DNA of 64,000 nt, taken from Sipunculus nudus (taxonomy: Eukaryota; Annelida; Sipuncula; Golfingiida; Sipunculidae). Position 1 is the stretch's first letter; every line of letters begins with the position of its first letter. The notes beneath the pieces were generated by a model that saw nothing but the letters and a program-made list of their open reading frames with translations, was not told the origin of the DNA and did no database searches. A program made the position numbers and the translations under genes. The stretch covers positions 50,537,370 through 50,601,369 of the forward strand of contig CM049307.1 of the NCBI GenBank assembly GCA_026874595.1, written 5' to 3'. This document shows positions 14,748-26,916 of this stretch, one piece after another.

Positions 14748-14786
<39 letters not shown>
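14739..14786. repeat. (AT)n microsatellite
   Basis: AT run with one TT interruption. Confidence 0.95.
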
Positions 14787-14789
<3 letters not shown>

Positions 14790-15334
14790 TATGTATATTG
14801 CATGATGAGGAAACATGTCTTTTTTGTTATCCACAGGTTTATTAAATGTAATTACATTACCGTTGAGCATTGTGCTGTTTATATCATTGCATTAACCGTT
14901 AGGCTGAATCAATTGAATTTGAAAGAAACATTTAGAGTTTTTTTGTTATATCCAATCTTAAAGTAAATTAGTTGAACTTTCTTGTCTTGGATATAGATAA
15001 TATGTTAATTTCTACACACAAAAATGTTCAAACTTGGAAAGTTTATCCTATTTTTGTTTGATTTGATTATTTATTCCCCGTTAACCCTTTCCTTCAAGAT
15101 ATTAATTAATTGCTTTTATATTTTATTGGTAGTTAATTAAGCTTTTGGTTAATTTCTTGTTATTGGGAAATCATTAAAATCGTGACATTTTTGGGTTAAT
15201 TTCATTAGCGATATGTTTATTTCACGTCTAAAAGCAAGATTGATTCCGTGAGTATGCATGTAGTTTTTTTTTTTTTACAAGGGTCAAGTTTATGATTTAC
15301 TAGAATGGCACTCGTTAATATGCATATACCAATA

Positions 15335-15560
15335 TCAAGGCAAATGATACTATACAATATCTGCAGAATCCCATTTTGAAGTTGATCGGTGACAGGGCGG
15401 TGACATATGAAAACACGGGAGTTAACCAGACCCGATATACTGCACCCTTCGCTGGGTCATACCACCGCCGAATCCCGAAAGTCGCACCCGTATGTGAAGA
15501 AACACGACTGCTATGGGACATAGACTTCCAGTTTAGCCTGCAATCGTGTTTCACTCGGGG
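15335..15560 (-). mobile_element. Partial SINE copy on the minus strand
   Basis: CAATATCTGCAGAATCCCATT, GTGACAGGGCGGTGAC, CTTCGCTGGGTCATACCACCG and CGTGTTTCACTC match the complement of the SINE tail and body. Diverged. Confidence 0.45.
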
Positions 15561-16005
15561 GGGGGGGAGTTATGTGGTGTTTCTTTGACCATGTCCATCC
15601 TTAACAAAGAACCACATGGAAAACAGACACGGGTGAATAAAAAGAATAAACAAAAAGATGTCAAAATAACGGCTTTATGGTTTCAGGCTTTACGTAACGT
15701 AATTATGACAAGCGGACATTTATATCAAAGTATTTCAATAGCAACCACACAATTATGTATACAATAACAGTCACACATTATATTCATTCAATTGGTTTAA
15801 ACTGCATCATTCATTGTTTTACTGTTGTAAATGACTGAAATTACATAATTCGATTAAAATTCTCTACAGACTCGTAAAAGTGGCAGCTACGATTATTTTT
15901 TTTCCGATCAAGTGGCATCAATTACGCAAATGATATATTTCACTGACTGTAATAACTAAATAGCTTTGTTCTATGGTATTATGGACCCCAGTAAAGCTCA
16001 TACCT

Positions 16006-16290
16006 CTACCAAGACAAAATAAGGGGCGTGTTTGAGGCGCGCCCCGCCATAAACTTTGTCAACGAAATTTTTAGGACGCTTCCAATTTCGTAAAGTGAAC
16101 AGTTAAGTGCTTCTAATTTAGAGTAGATGCCGAGCGATGATCTCGATTGATTTTCCAGGTTTGAAAGTTTTCTTGCTGCCTCTTGAGCACGTTTCTCTGG
16201 CAAAACGACACAGTAAATGTTTTCTTTTGAGTTGCACGCAAGTGGCAAGAACGTCCCAATAACGTCATAAAGTAATGGAATGTCAAGACT
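16006..16290 (-). pseudogene. Unidentified coding-like fragment, minus strand
   Basis: A minus-strand frame of about 93 codons is open from near 16290 to the stop at 16006-16008. It has a protein-like composition (ENIYCVVLPEKRAQEAARKL, then SKLEALNCSLYEIGS). A GTAGAG donor-like string overlaps the stop (TCTTG|gtagag), so it might be an exon rather than a full ORF. Its upstream end abuts the small palindromic element at 16290-16381. I do not recognise the family; it could be a captured or retro-copied gene fragment. Confidence 0.25.
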
Positions 16291-16381
16291 AGACTGGTAC
16301 CCCCGCTCTATTATGGCACGTTGCTCTTGGCCAATCTATGCTTGGCTGAGGGCCATATAAATAGAGCAGGGTACCAGTCTA
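16290..16381. mobile_element. 92-bp palindromic MITE
   Basis: The arms at 16291-16312 and 16360-16380 (AGACTGGTACC...CTCTATT against AATAGAG...GGTACCAGTCT) are inverted copies of about 21 bases. Flanks TGTCAAGAC and TGCCAAGAC differ by one base and could be a 9-bp target duplication. Confidence 0.6.
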
Positions 16382-16399
16382 TGCCAAGACAACCCCCTT

Positions 16400-16770
16400 A
16401 CCCAGGAGCATGGTGCATGATGGATATTGTGTTGGTTTGACTAATGGTTCCGTTCAGTTTAAAGAACTCTTTTCTACCAAAGACCCGAGGTACAGGCAAC
16501 AAGAGGAGAGATTGATAGATTTCATTATTTTTTAATACAAGACAGATGGATTCGACCATGTACCTCATCGATTATTATTATACACTCAAAGTAAACAAGC
16601 CATCTTGATATAGGTGTATAGGGATGCTCTAAATAATTACTTTTACGTAACAGGGCACTGAGTAACATGTGAGACGTTGAACATTAGATCTGAGGTTAAC
16701 CGAACACAGTATCAATATTTCTTTCAAAGGAGATATTCAGTGGAGTTATGTCTTGTATTAAAATGAGATT
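16400..16770 (+). repeat. Local duplication, unit 1 (undisrupted)
   Basis: Diverged direct copy of 17185-17235 plus 17742-18000. Shared strings include AGACCC, AGGAGAGATTGATAGATTTC, GACCATG.ACCTCAT, GTATCAATATTTC and AAAGGAG. It carries the uninterrupted target of the MITE found in unit 2. Confidence 0.65.
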
Positions 16771-17239
16771 CTATGAAGCAATTGCCTTACATTTATCTTT
16801 GATTCCAACGTTGTGTATTTCCAGCGTCTCGTGCCACTGTTTACATTGTTAAGAACGTTTATCATAAGCTAGTTTTCTCATTTGCGAGGAAGGTTTCAAT
16901 AACTGAATGTAATCGATCCAATTAACATTCCTTGGCTCTTTGGTTTGTAAATGTTAAATAAATTTAGCATGTTCCTTGAAAGCAAATAACTTTTATAGCA
17001 TAGGTAACAAAAAAACAATATGTTCCATGCATGACACCAACAATATATAAGATATTAACAATATAAGATATATATTTGATATCACTGAATTAATATAATA
17101 TATTAAGATTTTTTTGGTTTCCTAATATGAGATCTGTAAAGTAATAAACTGAATAAGCAAGATCTTTAAATGTTTTCTACATGGTTCCGACCAGGGTACA
17201 TGACGGAGAGTCTACAGGTTTGACTCATGCTTCAGTTAA

Positions 17240-17737
17240 AGGGACACAATCAGGAGCAATATTATGCCAAATCTTTCAAACTATCAATGTTTGCTTTATA
17301 CAAAAAAAAACAGCAAAACCATCCTAGCACACGGTCTCAGTACCTCGCCTACGGCTGTTTAACACCTTGTTATGGCTCTGCGTGTTTGCTAACAAAGTCC
17401 ATGTTTGTCTGTTTGTCTTAACAAGGCCGCGTGACCGGAGGTGCGATTGTGAGCCGCAACAAGCGATGTTTCAGCCAGATGGAACATATATTACATGGAA
17501 CATATGACTTGTGCCAAGTCAGTCAGGGCATCTCGTGATTGATAGGGGTGTTATGGCCACGCACTGTTTTTAAGCTGACACCTGTTATCGCGCCCGGTCG
17601 ACTGATTTCAACACATGTTTACAGGAGTTAGCAAAATGTTTCAGAGCAATATTTTGGCAGGTAAAAAAAATTATCTTAAAGAGTTGAAGCTATTTTTCGT
17701 ATTAATGCAAAATGTTTTATGAGTGATTTGGCCACCT
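17240..17737. mobile_element. TTAA-target MITE (piggyBac/Kolobok type), copy with identifiable empty site
   Basis: It starts AGGGACACAATCAGG and ends GATTTGGCCACCT, with weak inverted termini, between TTAA at 17236-17239 and 17738-17741. The flanks (GTTTGACTCATGCTTCAG and GTTTCAAGAACAC) are contiguous in the paralogous repeat at 16430-16470, which therefore shows the pre-insertion state. 498 bp. Confidence 0.75.
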
Positions 17738-17741
17738 TTAA

Positions 17742-18000
17742 GTTTCAAGAACACGTTACTACCAGAGACCCAAAGTACATACAAAAAGAGGAGATCGATA
17801 CATTTCATAATTCTCAAAACAAGACACGTGGATTGGACCATGCACCTCATGGCCTTCACTTCATAAATCATCGATAACACAAATAAGTCTTCCTGATATC
17901 ATGGTGCCAAAGATAATTACTTCTCTATGGGATATGGCATTGAGTAACAGTATCAATATTTCAAAGGAGGGATTAAATTAAATTGTGTCTCGTATCTAAT
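17742..18000 (+). repeat. Local duplication, unit 2 (right part; left part at 17185-17235)
   Basis: Diverged copy of the 16400-16770 unit, split by the 498-bp TTAA-target MITE. Confidence 0.65.
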
Positions 18001-18503
18001 CTATGGCAATATATCTTGTCATTTCATAAAGGCAAATACCATAATATAATATGGAAAAAAACAGCATATATCATGCTTATTGATCATACCTTGTATATGA
18101 ATAGCTCCGTTTTACCTGCAGGAGCTTTTACCCTGTTCTATCCCATTAGCAGATAAAACATAAAAGCAAGCCTTTCCTGTTAATAAAAATATCATATATG
18201 TAATAAATTTGACGTAACTGTAAAAAAAGTGTAATTGTGAATAAGTATATATTTATATATATACTTAAGGTTCTAGGGATTGATTTAGGCAAATACCGTC
18301 AGAAATCAGAACAGGCCCCTTGTACTGACAGTGCCCTTTACAAAGTCAGAATGTTGCACAACAGCGAGCTTGCAGTATTACTGGCCAGACCCTATAAAAA
18401 AGCTTGCCTGACCAACTTAGGCAAGCCACCAGAAAGACAGAATTCAAATTTTACTCTTGCCGTATCTTCATGGAATTTTTTTTATATCTGGTCATTTTAA
18501 GTT

Positions 18504-19760
18504 CTGCTGACTGAAAGTCAACAGAGCAATAGCGAACACTCTTTGTCCGTCGTCCGTCCGTCTGCCCGTTCGTATGTCTATACGTCAACAGGGCACAAGT
18601 CGTAACCGCTGGGCTGAGAATTTTCTAACTGAAAATCCACGGAGGTCCATCAAAATTCTCTTTCGAAACCTGAAATAAGGCCACCCATGTTCTCCGAACT
18701 ATGGGGCCCAAAATTACCTTCAAGGATAATTGACAATGTATACAAAAGCTCCATTTTCTCAATAACTGATGCCTCGATTGCCATGATTTTCCATGTATTT
18801 TATCAAATAGTGTTTCAGCAAGTACAGAAGACTGGTGGCGCCACGTGTTTTTTTTATATTTTTTTTCGCATTTTTTATCTATTGTTGAGATCTTCAATGA
18901 AGAAGTCCGGACAATAACAGGGCACAATCGTAACCGTTTGACTTACATATTTTTAAACGTACATCCAGGAAGGTCCTTTGCAATTCACCTCGGAAACCTG
19001 AATTTAGGTCACCGTGACCTAAATTTTTCGAGCTGCTGGCCAAAAATATGATTTTGATCACAGAGAATCAGACATGGCACAAATTTTATTCATTTCGCCT
19101 AGAATATTTTTATATTTTCGGGGAGGTCATGGATAAATGTCCTTGGAAACATGATAGTAGGTCACCTTGACCTATATTCTGCGAGCTATAAGAAAAAAAT
19201 ATGAATTGAGCATCCTGCCAGTTTGAATGGCACACATTGTATCCGTAAGACCTAGAAATCACTAACTGTGCATCCAGGGAAGTCCTCGGAAAATCTCCTC
19301 AGAAACCTGGATTAGGTCTTTGTGACCTATTTTCTGCAAGCTTTTGGTCGAAAACATGATTTTGAGCACCAAGAGAGTCAGACCCAGCACGACTTGTATC
19401 CATTTGGCCTACAATCTTCTCACGTGACATTCAGTGAGGTCCTTGGTAAATGTCCTTGGAATTTTGAAATTATGTCACTGTGACCAATCTTCTATGTACC
19501 ATAGGAATAAAAATCATGATTTGAGCACCCTGGAAGTCAGATTTACACAAATTGAATCCGTTAGCCCTAGAATCTTCTAATATTATATCCAGGGAAGTTT
19601 TTGGCAAATTTTCTTGGAAACCTGAAATTAGTTCATGATGACCTATATTCTGTCTCCTTTGATTTCTAAAACTAGGTCAATGTGACCTTCATCCTTTTAG
19701 CATTGAGCAGAAAACCTAATTTTGAGTACCAAGAAAGTTAGATAGGTCACAAGTCTTAAC
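18504..19760 (-). mobile_element. HINE/pearl-like element with ~155-bp tandem units
   Basis: Left edge: hairpin TGACT-GAA-AGTCA (18508-18520) then a (GTCY)n tract (18543-18575). Then diverged units of about 155 bases, recognisable by AGGTCCTTGG, TCCTTGGAAACCTG and AGGTCA..GTGACCTA near 18643, 18973, 19123, 19276, 19434 and 19590. The layout matches Helentron-associated elements read on the minus strand (tandem block, microsatellite, 3' hairpin). Confidence 0.6.
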
Positions 19761-19800
19761 TTTTGGCTCTAGAAATGTCCTCCTTAATATAAATGTCATT

Positions 19801-22800
19801 GTAATGTCTCCTTTGACATCCAAAAGTCTACTTCGTTGCAAATCCTGTCTAATGATACATGGGTTTCAGTATAGTCATACTAGATACGATTACATTAAAG
19901 GACTCTTGCCAATAATAAGTAGAAATGATGAACCATATGACTTGTGTGTACCTAAATCTTATACCCTTCATTTGTCAATGAGTGTTTGTTGGGGACACCG
20001 TTCCTGGATGACTCCCTAATTAAGGAAAGCTAACAAATACTTGGGGCTTGTTTCATTTACAAACAGACTTGGATTTCTTCCGCTAGATTGGTCACTAATA
20101 AGAGCACACTATCAATTTATCTGCAACGAAAGCCAGATTGGTTAAATCCTACGTGCACTTGGAGAACTTCTTTGAACCTTCTTCCCTCGTCTTCTGTGTT
20201 GATGTCTTTGATATTGTTCCTCACATCTATATGTGCTGGTGCTCACAATACATCATAAGTAACCAGACATGCAAACCTGCTAGCTTTGTTTCACACCATT
20301 AGCGTACCTTAGGGTGGGCGGCAGGGGCAGTCCGCCCCGGGCGGCATTTTTTTAAGGGGGGGGGGGGGGCGCCAATTAGTATAATGAAGTGGCATGAGGA
20401 GTTCCTAAAAATGGACAAATTTGGCTTTTTTTCAAGATTGGTGAGACAATTTATATATTTGGTGTTTTTTTTTATTTAATTTTTTTTTAGGAATTTTAAA
20501 CTGGGCAGTGGAACCAACCAAACGATCTGTGAATGATATCTATGGAGCCAAGCTACGCAAGAAGAAATACAGATCTGTTGTTATTCTTTATTAGATCAGC
20601 GGTATTGCAATGTCAGAATGCCATGAATAATCTGACCAGTCATGCAAAGCCGTGCATTTCAGGACCCTCTACGGTATACAGAGTTTCCTAGGGGGTACTA
20701 ACCAGGGGAAACACCCTGCACCCTTGATGGTGAGGTGTCTGTCTTATACATTGAACGGTAAATGTTTTAGAACATATTCAGTTGCTTTTTCTTTCCAATG
20801 TATAAAGGATTTCCACTCTTTAACTTTTAAAGTTCCATGATATTTATACAACCTGAAATGCCCTTTCCCATGATTTCTCATATTTTTAAAACAATCTTGT
20901 TAAAATACAAACGTTTACACTATTGTGAATAAATTGAATACTATACTTAAATTTCTGTGTCTTTTGATTTACCACTGGTTATATAATTTATTGTATATAT
21001 GACCTGCATTATCTTTTATGTAACGTGAATAATAACAGTCTTTCACCTAGACCTATGTAAGAGTTATTTTATCTTAAAGTTAACATTTCAAATATAGATC
21101 TATTATAAATTACCGGCGGGACGAATCCCCCGGCCGCTATGTCACACGTCCAATAAACCCATCGCGTATCAGTGTTACATTTTAGAGTTCAAAACTTTAA
21201 AAAAAATATTTTCCTGTACTGTTATTTTCTGCATGTTTATTAATCCACTAACTTAAAAGACAATTGTTATATGTTGTGAAAAACAATTACAAGTTAATAT
21301 ATAATATATATTTCAGTTATATAAGTAATTGAAATTTATTCAAATACTTTATTGAAAAACAAATGATCATTATTTCATAAATAAAACCTCGCTAAGTGCA
21401 GAAACATAACCACATTATAAATGAAATCGATGTAGCCTTGAATGAAAGCATGCTTTTAACTTTTAGGATATTGTTATTACACAAAAAAAGGTAACAGTTT
21501 ATCCAAACATTGGGATTTCTTATGTGAAAACATTTAACATGCCCTACCAACATATAACTCATTAAATTGCGCGTTTTGAGTAATGACGAAAGTATTAGTG
21601 CCTTGTTTGCCACCTTTATTAGGATTAGCAGCTGTCATATGCGATAACAAGAGCTGTTTTTTTAGAAATGACAAGGTATATACGCGTTAAGAGCTGAATG
21701 ACATACACCAAATAGAGTTTTTTCCATGCTGAGTTTTAGTTAAACATAAATCATGTTTACTAGAAAAATTAAGTAACCACATAAAGCTGCGTTTACCGGG
21801 CTCGCGGAAAACATTTTCTTGCAATTGCGCATGCGTGTATCCGTAACTTTTAATTATAATTTGAAGATAAATTCGGCTAACTATTCGACCTCATTTTGAC
21901 GTCATTTAAATTCTTCTTAAATGTTGCCTATTTGGACTGTGCCTTTTAATTTTATTTAGTTTATGATTACAGAAGTATTTGTTTGTGATTAGTCATGCAT
22001 ATGCAAACCGTTTTCGATAATTTATAAGAAGAACGTTGAGAGGACTGATTTTATTAATTATGTATTGATAAATAAAGAGATAAAAAGCTGGTTAGTTTAT
22101 GTCTGTGTGTTTGCATGTCAGGCTGTTAGGTAAAATATTTCTAAAAATGTATTTTTTTATTTAAATTAAAATTGTGTAGAGAAACCCAGAAATGTTTTGA
22201 TCTTGAATGTATCATCCCTAATCGTAAGCTTTCTACTCCTATGGTTGTATTTTTTCGTGGCTTTATATCGTTGTATAATATTTCTTGAATATATTGACAA
22301 CAATTTAATAGTTATATCCATTAAACGTTTCCCCAGTGACCGTGCATGTTATTGTACATGTTAAAAAAAATGTTCCTCACATTTTATACACAGCAAATAC
22401 AGGTTAGCGTATAAACTATATTTTTTCTTCCACTGTAGAAGAATAGAAGTATTAAATACCGCCAGACTGTTTAAAGGTCTTAAAATAAGTTTATTTACAT
22501 CGTGAATACAGAGAAAAAGTCGGATATTGTGACAAGTTTCAGCAGTCGAGCACAAGGAAAGTATACGTTCCAGTTATTAGGACGCTCTCCCACAGCCAAT
22601 TAAGGGTTTATATTCACGGTACATACGTTTCCAGTTTTAAGGTCAAGGTTATCAGGTTTACTGTATAATAGAATTACATAGCTATTAATAGAACCAATAC
22701 AAAGCATTACGGCATCCTGATACAGATCAATGCTAAATTGGTGACATCGTATGATTTTATTTGTCACTAATTACCGTATGAGGCAAAGAGTAAACAAGGA

Positions 22801-24250
22801 AAGAATGTTTTCCAATATTGTTCCAACGCTAACATGCTGAAAGCCGACTGGGGAGTAACTACAGTCACCTCCGATACATTTTCCATTTAAGGTCAATGTA
22901 ATGGGCTTTTAAGTGTAATAAAAGTGCATTAATCCGCGAAATCAATGAAAACGAACCACAGATATTTTCTTTGGAGGAAATTTTAGCCATGATTAATTTG
23001 GCTATATCATGTGACTTTTTTGTCGTAATTTTTCGTATGTATGGAGTGATGATCGGGGCAGTGAAAATAAGTTTTCTTCCTGTAGCAATAGACATTTTAA
23101 GAAGGCACAATTAAATGAAATCTCGAGGATTTCTAGAGTTATATGACGAGTAATTAAACACGACCCTGTGTATTAATATTGACATATTCCTCCACCAAAT
23201 GTCAGATAATTATACACACCTCAAAATATTTATTTTAGGTTTATTACATAATCGATTTCATAAGAAACAAGGTAGAAAACATGCTACAATGATATTCATT
23301 TGTTTTATTGAAACCGCCCATCGTCCTTCCAAATGTCACTTTATCACAACCGTTTAAAAATAGATTCAGTCAATGTCCCAATGTCATGAGTTTCCTGCAC
23401 TTTGGGAACAACTAATGGTTGTATTGAATCGCCGTCGTACAAATTGGCTCGACCTTTTACAAAATATAAGAGCCATTGTTCAGTATACCAAGTGCGGTTA
23501 AAAATATCCTCACACCACTTATGTATAAGTTAATTAATTTGAACGGCAATATTAAATATGGGACTTTCAATTAATATGCTCTAGTAAACACATTCTCTGT
23601 AATATTCATACAAAGGTCTTCTTTCTACCAAACCAAACTTATATTACTCTTTTTTAACGCAACAAATTAACCTTTCTTGACATGAATTATTTGTATCCCT
23701 CTTTCGAGATGTATAGTTTGCAAGGTCTTGGAATCATGCGAATTCCGATCTGACTGGGGCTTTGCGTTACGTGGTTTTGTATGAAAACATGTATCATGCT
23801 GTTATAACTGTTTCAGTTTTCCCTTGTCCGACCAAGAGGAAGGCTAAATTTGTAAACAAAAGCAATACACAATAAAATAATAAGAAATTCGGAAATCCTT
23901 CTCTAACAGAACGTTTTCTGACAGAACTTTTAATGATATGTTTTTTTTAAAATTTTTTTTATAACATACATGTGTATTTGTATTATTTTTATGTTAGCCT
24001 CCAAATATAGATATTTGAAAAAATGTTCTTAGGTGATTATATTAGTTACCCATGAGTTCCACGCAATGAAAACGAAACATGAAAAATTTCTTATCTTAAG
24101 CGTCCTATCATATGTATACAGGATGTAAACGTTTGTTAATTGAATTAGAGGTAATTAATGTCTCTCCCAGTTTCAGTAGGCTTTAGGACCAAATGTGGCA
24201 TCTTATGTAACCTTTTTTTAATTATATGTATTTTAGGTATTGGATACAAT
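19801..24250. other. Intergenic, no gene seen
   Basis: AT-rich; only the transposon terminus near 20297 is recognisable. No protein-like ORF on either strand. Confidence 0.55.
20297..20375 (+). mobile_element. Terminus of a DNA transposon (GCGTACC..GGGCGGC type)
   Basis: TAGCGTACCTTAGGGTGGGC, then GTCCGCCCCGGGCGGC and a G run. This kind of GC-rich self-complementary terminus is common in animal hAT-like elements. No second end found. Confidence 0.4.
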
Positions 24251-24251
24251 A

Positions 24252-24446
24252 TTAAATTTTGACCTGAGGCAGTTCTCGGTCTTCATTTCTATCTATCTCC
24301 GCCAGGAAACTAGCTTTCTTCAAAACATCACCAGTTAATTTGCCGTTAAATGCAGGTTTCTCAATCACAGTTCCAGCGTCTTCGTCCAGAACGCCGGCAG
24401 TATCGCTATTTTTTGTTAGAATTAAAGCTGGTTCACCTGGTGTTTT
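24252..24446 (-). pseudogene. Unidentified coding-like fragment, minus strand
   Basis: A minus-strand frame is open for about 64 codons to a TAA at 24252-24254. Its composition is protein-like (DTAGVLDEDAGTVIEKPAF, then GDVLKKASFLAEIDRNEDRE) in a locally GC-richer island. The in-frame stop just upstream means it would need a splice acceptor, for example CACCAG near 24436. No family recognised. It lies 540 bases upstream of the GPCR on the other strand. Confidence 0.25.
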
Positions 24447-24983
24447 TTATTTCCCGCCACTGGTAATGTTCGGCACCAGTATGCTATAGTTCCCATCAGA
24501 AAACTAGCGTGTCTTACTACAGCCATCATTCGCCATGGAACGCCACCACCGGAGCTAGACCTCCGCGTTCACACTCTCTCCCGGGAAGGTAGCGAATGGC
24601 ATATACCGCGACCGCCATTCAAAACATAACGCTATATTTACATTACCAGGAATTTTCGTTCTCTCAATAATCCTACTGACTTTATCCTTTATCTTTATTA
24701 TTTCCTTAACTATACCATCTGGATAAAAAAATATCAAATTGAAGAGCAGGGATTTCGTTGGTTAATAGTATGGACTGAGACGACAGGGCGCTGGGTGCCC
24801 ATTCGAAATGACGTGCTGAAGTTAATATTGCTAGATTGGTTCAACCCTGCTTGATGACTATAGTATTAGTCTAAAGCGGTGTTCCTGTAACTTTTTTTTT
24901 GTTTAATACATGAACGATTAGCGACGGGATTACATCTTACATTTATTATGGCAGTGGTTATTAACTCTTTCTGATAAAGCAAT

Positions 24984-26381
24984 ATGGTTATCATTTTAGA
25001 TATGAAGAGTGCACGGTTGGCCTGGCTCTTGACGGTGACGGCAGTGTGTTTTTCTCTCCCGGCCACTGACAGAACGCAGAGGGACGGAAAGTCTCCAGCT
25101 CCAACATCAGAAAAGAGCAGACATGAATCGTATTTTTCATATCAGCGTACGGTAGCTGAGGATTCCTCTACTTCTGGGTCTGACCAAAGGCATGATTATA
25201 GAGGGAGCACGGAGGGTCCCATACGGGCATACGAAAGCACCGTCAACTCTTCAAAGTCAACAGATGCGACGTCATCAGGTCCATATACAAAGTCAGAGGA
25301 GAACACTCAGGAGAAGTGCAAACGAATCGAACTGATCATCGGCCTGCTGACGGGAGTTTTGTGTGTAATAGGATGTGTTGGAAACGTCATCAGTATCGTC
25401 GTTCTGTACCGGATCAGCAGTAGGATGTCCAGCACGTTGCTGTTGGCAACACTGTCGGTGTATGATCTTGTTTATTTGGTCTTGCTGCTTATGCTTATGC
25501 CGCTGTATAGAATACTTAGCTTGTGGTATCGACCTCTGGACATTTGGAACTGGTATGCTTACCTAACCGTGTATGGATGGCCGTCTGTGACTGTTACCCA
25601 CACAGGAGCGACTTGGGTGACAGTGCTGTTGACCGTGCATCGCTTCATTGCAGTGTGTTTACCCCACCATGCCGCCCGCCTGTGTCGTCCTTCCTTAGCA
25701 AAGAAACAACTGGTCGCTGTTGTGATAACCGCGACCGTATTTAGTCTGCCCTTGTTCTTTGACAACTATGTCTCTACGGTTCCAAACGGTCGAGGGGGCA
25801 TTATGAAAGTCCGAACCTACACTGCAATGGGTCTAAGTTACGAATATCAATCAATCTATAAGACTGCGTTATATTCCATCTTTGTCTACATCATACCGCT
25901 AGGGGCGTTGTTTGTCATGGTCGTCAAGCTCATCAGGGCACTTCAGGAAGCAAAACGCAGACGCGCAAAGATGACGACCTCTGCGCCTGCGCAGGAAGAC
26001 ATCACCAAAATCTTGATTGCAATTGTCTTGGTATTCCTGGTCACTCAGATCTGGAACCCCATCCGACGAATCATTGAAGCTGTGGAAGGTCGTCATGGAG
26101 ACTGCTTCAGTGCGCATGCAATCTGCCAGACTCTGGGTACTGTTTTAACCACTTTGAACTCCTCTATCAACTTCGTCTTCTACATCTGGTTTGGAAAAAG
26201 GTTTCGGGGCTCTTTAACCGCCATGTGTCGCTGCAGATCGGACGACACAGATTCTGCTGTAGCGTCTACCAGCGGAGCCAATTTAAAATCCACGGCCTTG
26301 CCACCAGTATCAACTGAACTGGAAAACTCGAAAGGTATGCCGGATCTTGAAGGAAGTGTCGCTAACCCATCCATTATCTGA
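24984..26381 (+). CDS. Class A (rhodopsin-like) neuropeptide GPCR, FMRFamide-receptor-like, intronless ORF
   Basis: Uninterrupted 465-codon ORF. Seen: a signal-peptide-like stretch (residues about 7-26, MKSARLAWLL onward), a Ser/Thr-rich extracellular tail to about residue 113 with an N-glycosylation site (NSS, 88-90), then seven hydrophobic segments at about 116-143, 151-178, 199-226, 241-260, 291-317, 339-364 and 380-403. Landmarks are GN in TM1 (N134), D161 in TM2, HRF (219-221) in place of DRY at the end of TM3 followed by IAVCLP, P305 in TM5, and NSSINFVFY then FGKRFR at the TM7/helix 8 junction. The last motif and the TM3 pattern are typical of invertebrate FMRFamide-receptor-like peptide GPCRs. 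TM6 lacks the usual CWxP; QIWNP stands in its place. Inferred role: plasma-membrane neuropeptide receptor, ligand unknown. The start may really be the Met at 25002, because TTTTAG at 24990-24995 could be a splice acceptor. Class A GPCR is near certain; the subfamily is moderately so. Confidence 0.9.
   Translation: MVIILDMKSARLAWLLTVTAVCFSLPATDRTQRDGKSPAPTSEKSRHESYFSYQRTVAEDSSTSGSDQRHDYRGSTEGPIRAYESTVNSSKSTDATSSGPYTKSEENTQEKCKRIELIIGLLTGVLCVIGCVGNVISIVVLYRISSRMSSTLLLATLSVYDLVYLVLLLMLMPLYRILSLWYRPLDIWNWYAYLTVYGWPSVTVTHTGATWVTVLLTVHRFIAVCLPHHAARLCRPSLAKKQLVAVVITATVFSLPLFFDNYVSTVPNGRGGIMKVRTYTAMGLSYEYQSIYKTALYSIFVYIIPLGALFVMVVKLIRALQEAKRRRAKMTTSAPAQEDITKILIAIVLVFLVTQIWNPIRRIIEAVEGRHGDCFSAHAICQTLGTVLTTLNSSINFVFYIWFGKRFRGSLTAMCRCRSDDTDSAVASTSGANLKSTALPPVSTELENSKGMPDLEGSVANPSII
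24990..25004 (+). other. Possible splice acceptor and preferred start codon of the GPCR
   Basis: TTATCATTTTAG followed by ATATG. If this AG is used, the coding exon begins at 24996 and translation begins at the Met at 25002, which directly starts the signal-peptide-like segment. The ATG at 24984 adds six residues ahead of it. No RNA evidence is available, so this is inference. Confidence 0.35.
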
Positions 26382-26862
26382 AAAAGTATATAGAAATTTT
26401 ATCTGAAGGTTGAGGTCCTGTTTATTGTTATTAAGACTTCAATAAGACTAGAATATGTAATCCTATTTAATTTGGTAGGTCCAAAGGGTATAAAAATGTG
26501 ACGTAAAGATGTAATAGATATGTAATAGATATGTGAAAGTATATGTATTATATTAATGATATATTTTCAATAATGTAAAAATATAAAAATATACAAACAC
26601 CTGATAACGAAAAGCAACAGAGAGAGAAATAGAGCGTATTTATGGAAAACGTTTTGGTGAGAAACAATCAAATAGCATGATTGCAGGTAAAGCAGGAGTG
26701 GGTACAAGATTGTATGGAGTAGAAACTGCACTTAATTTTGGAGTAAATTTTCGAGCGAAAGAGAAAATGTGTCAAGCAGTGAAGTCCAAAGCGAGTTACA
26801 ACAGGTATTCCGGGAGCGTTTAAATGAATTAAAGAAGCAATAGGCTTTTACGATAGAATACA

Positions 26863-26916
<54 letters not shown>

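Noticed and set aside
25559-26374. Antisense open frames within the GPCR
   Set aside because: Shadows of the receptor frame on the other strand.
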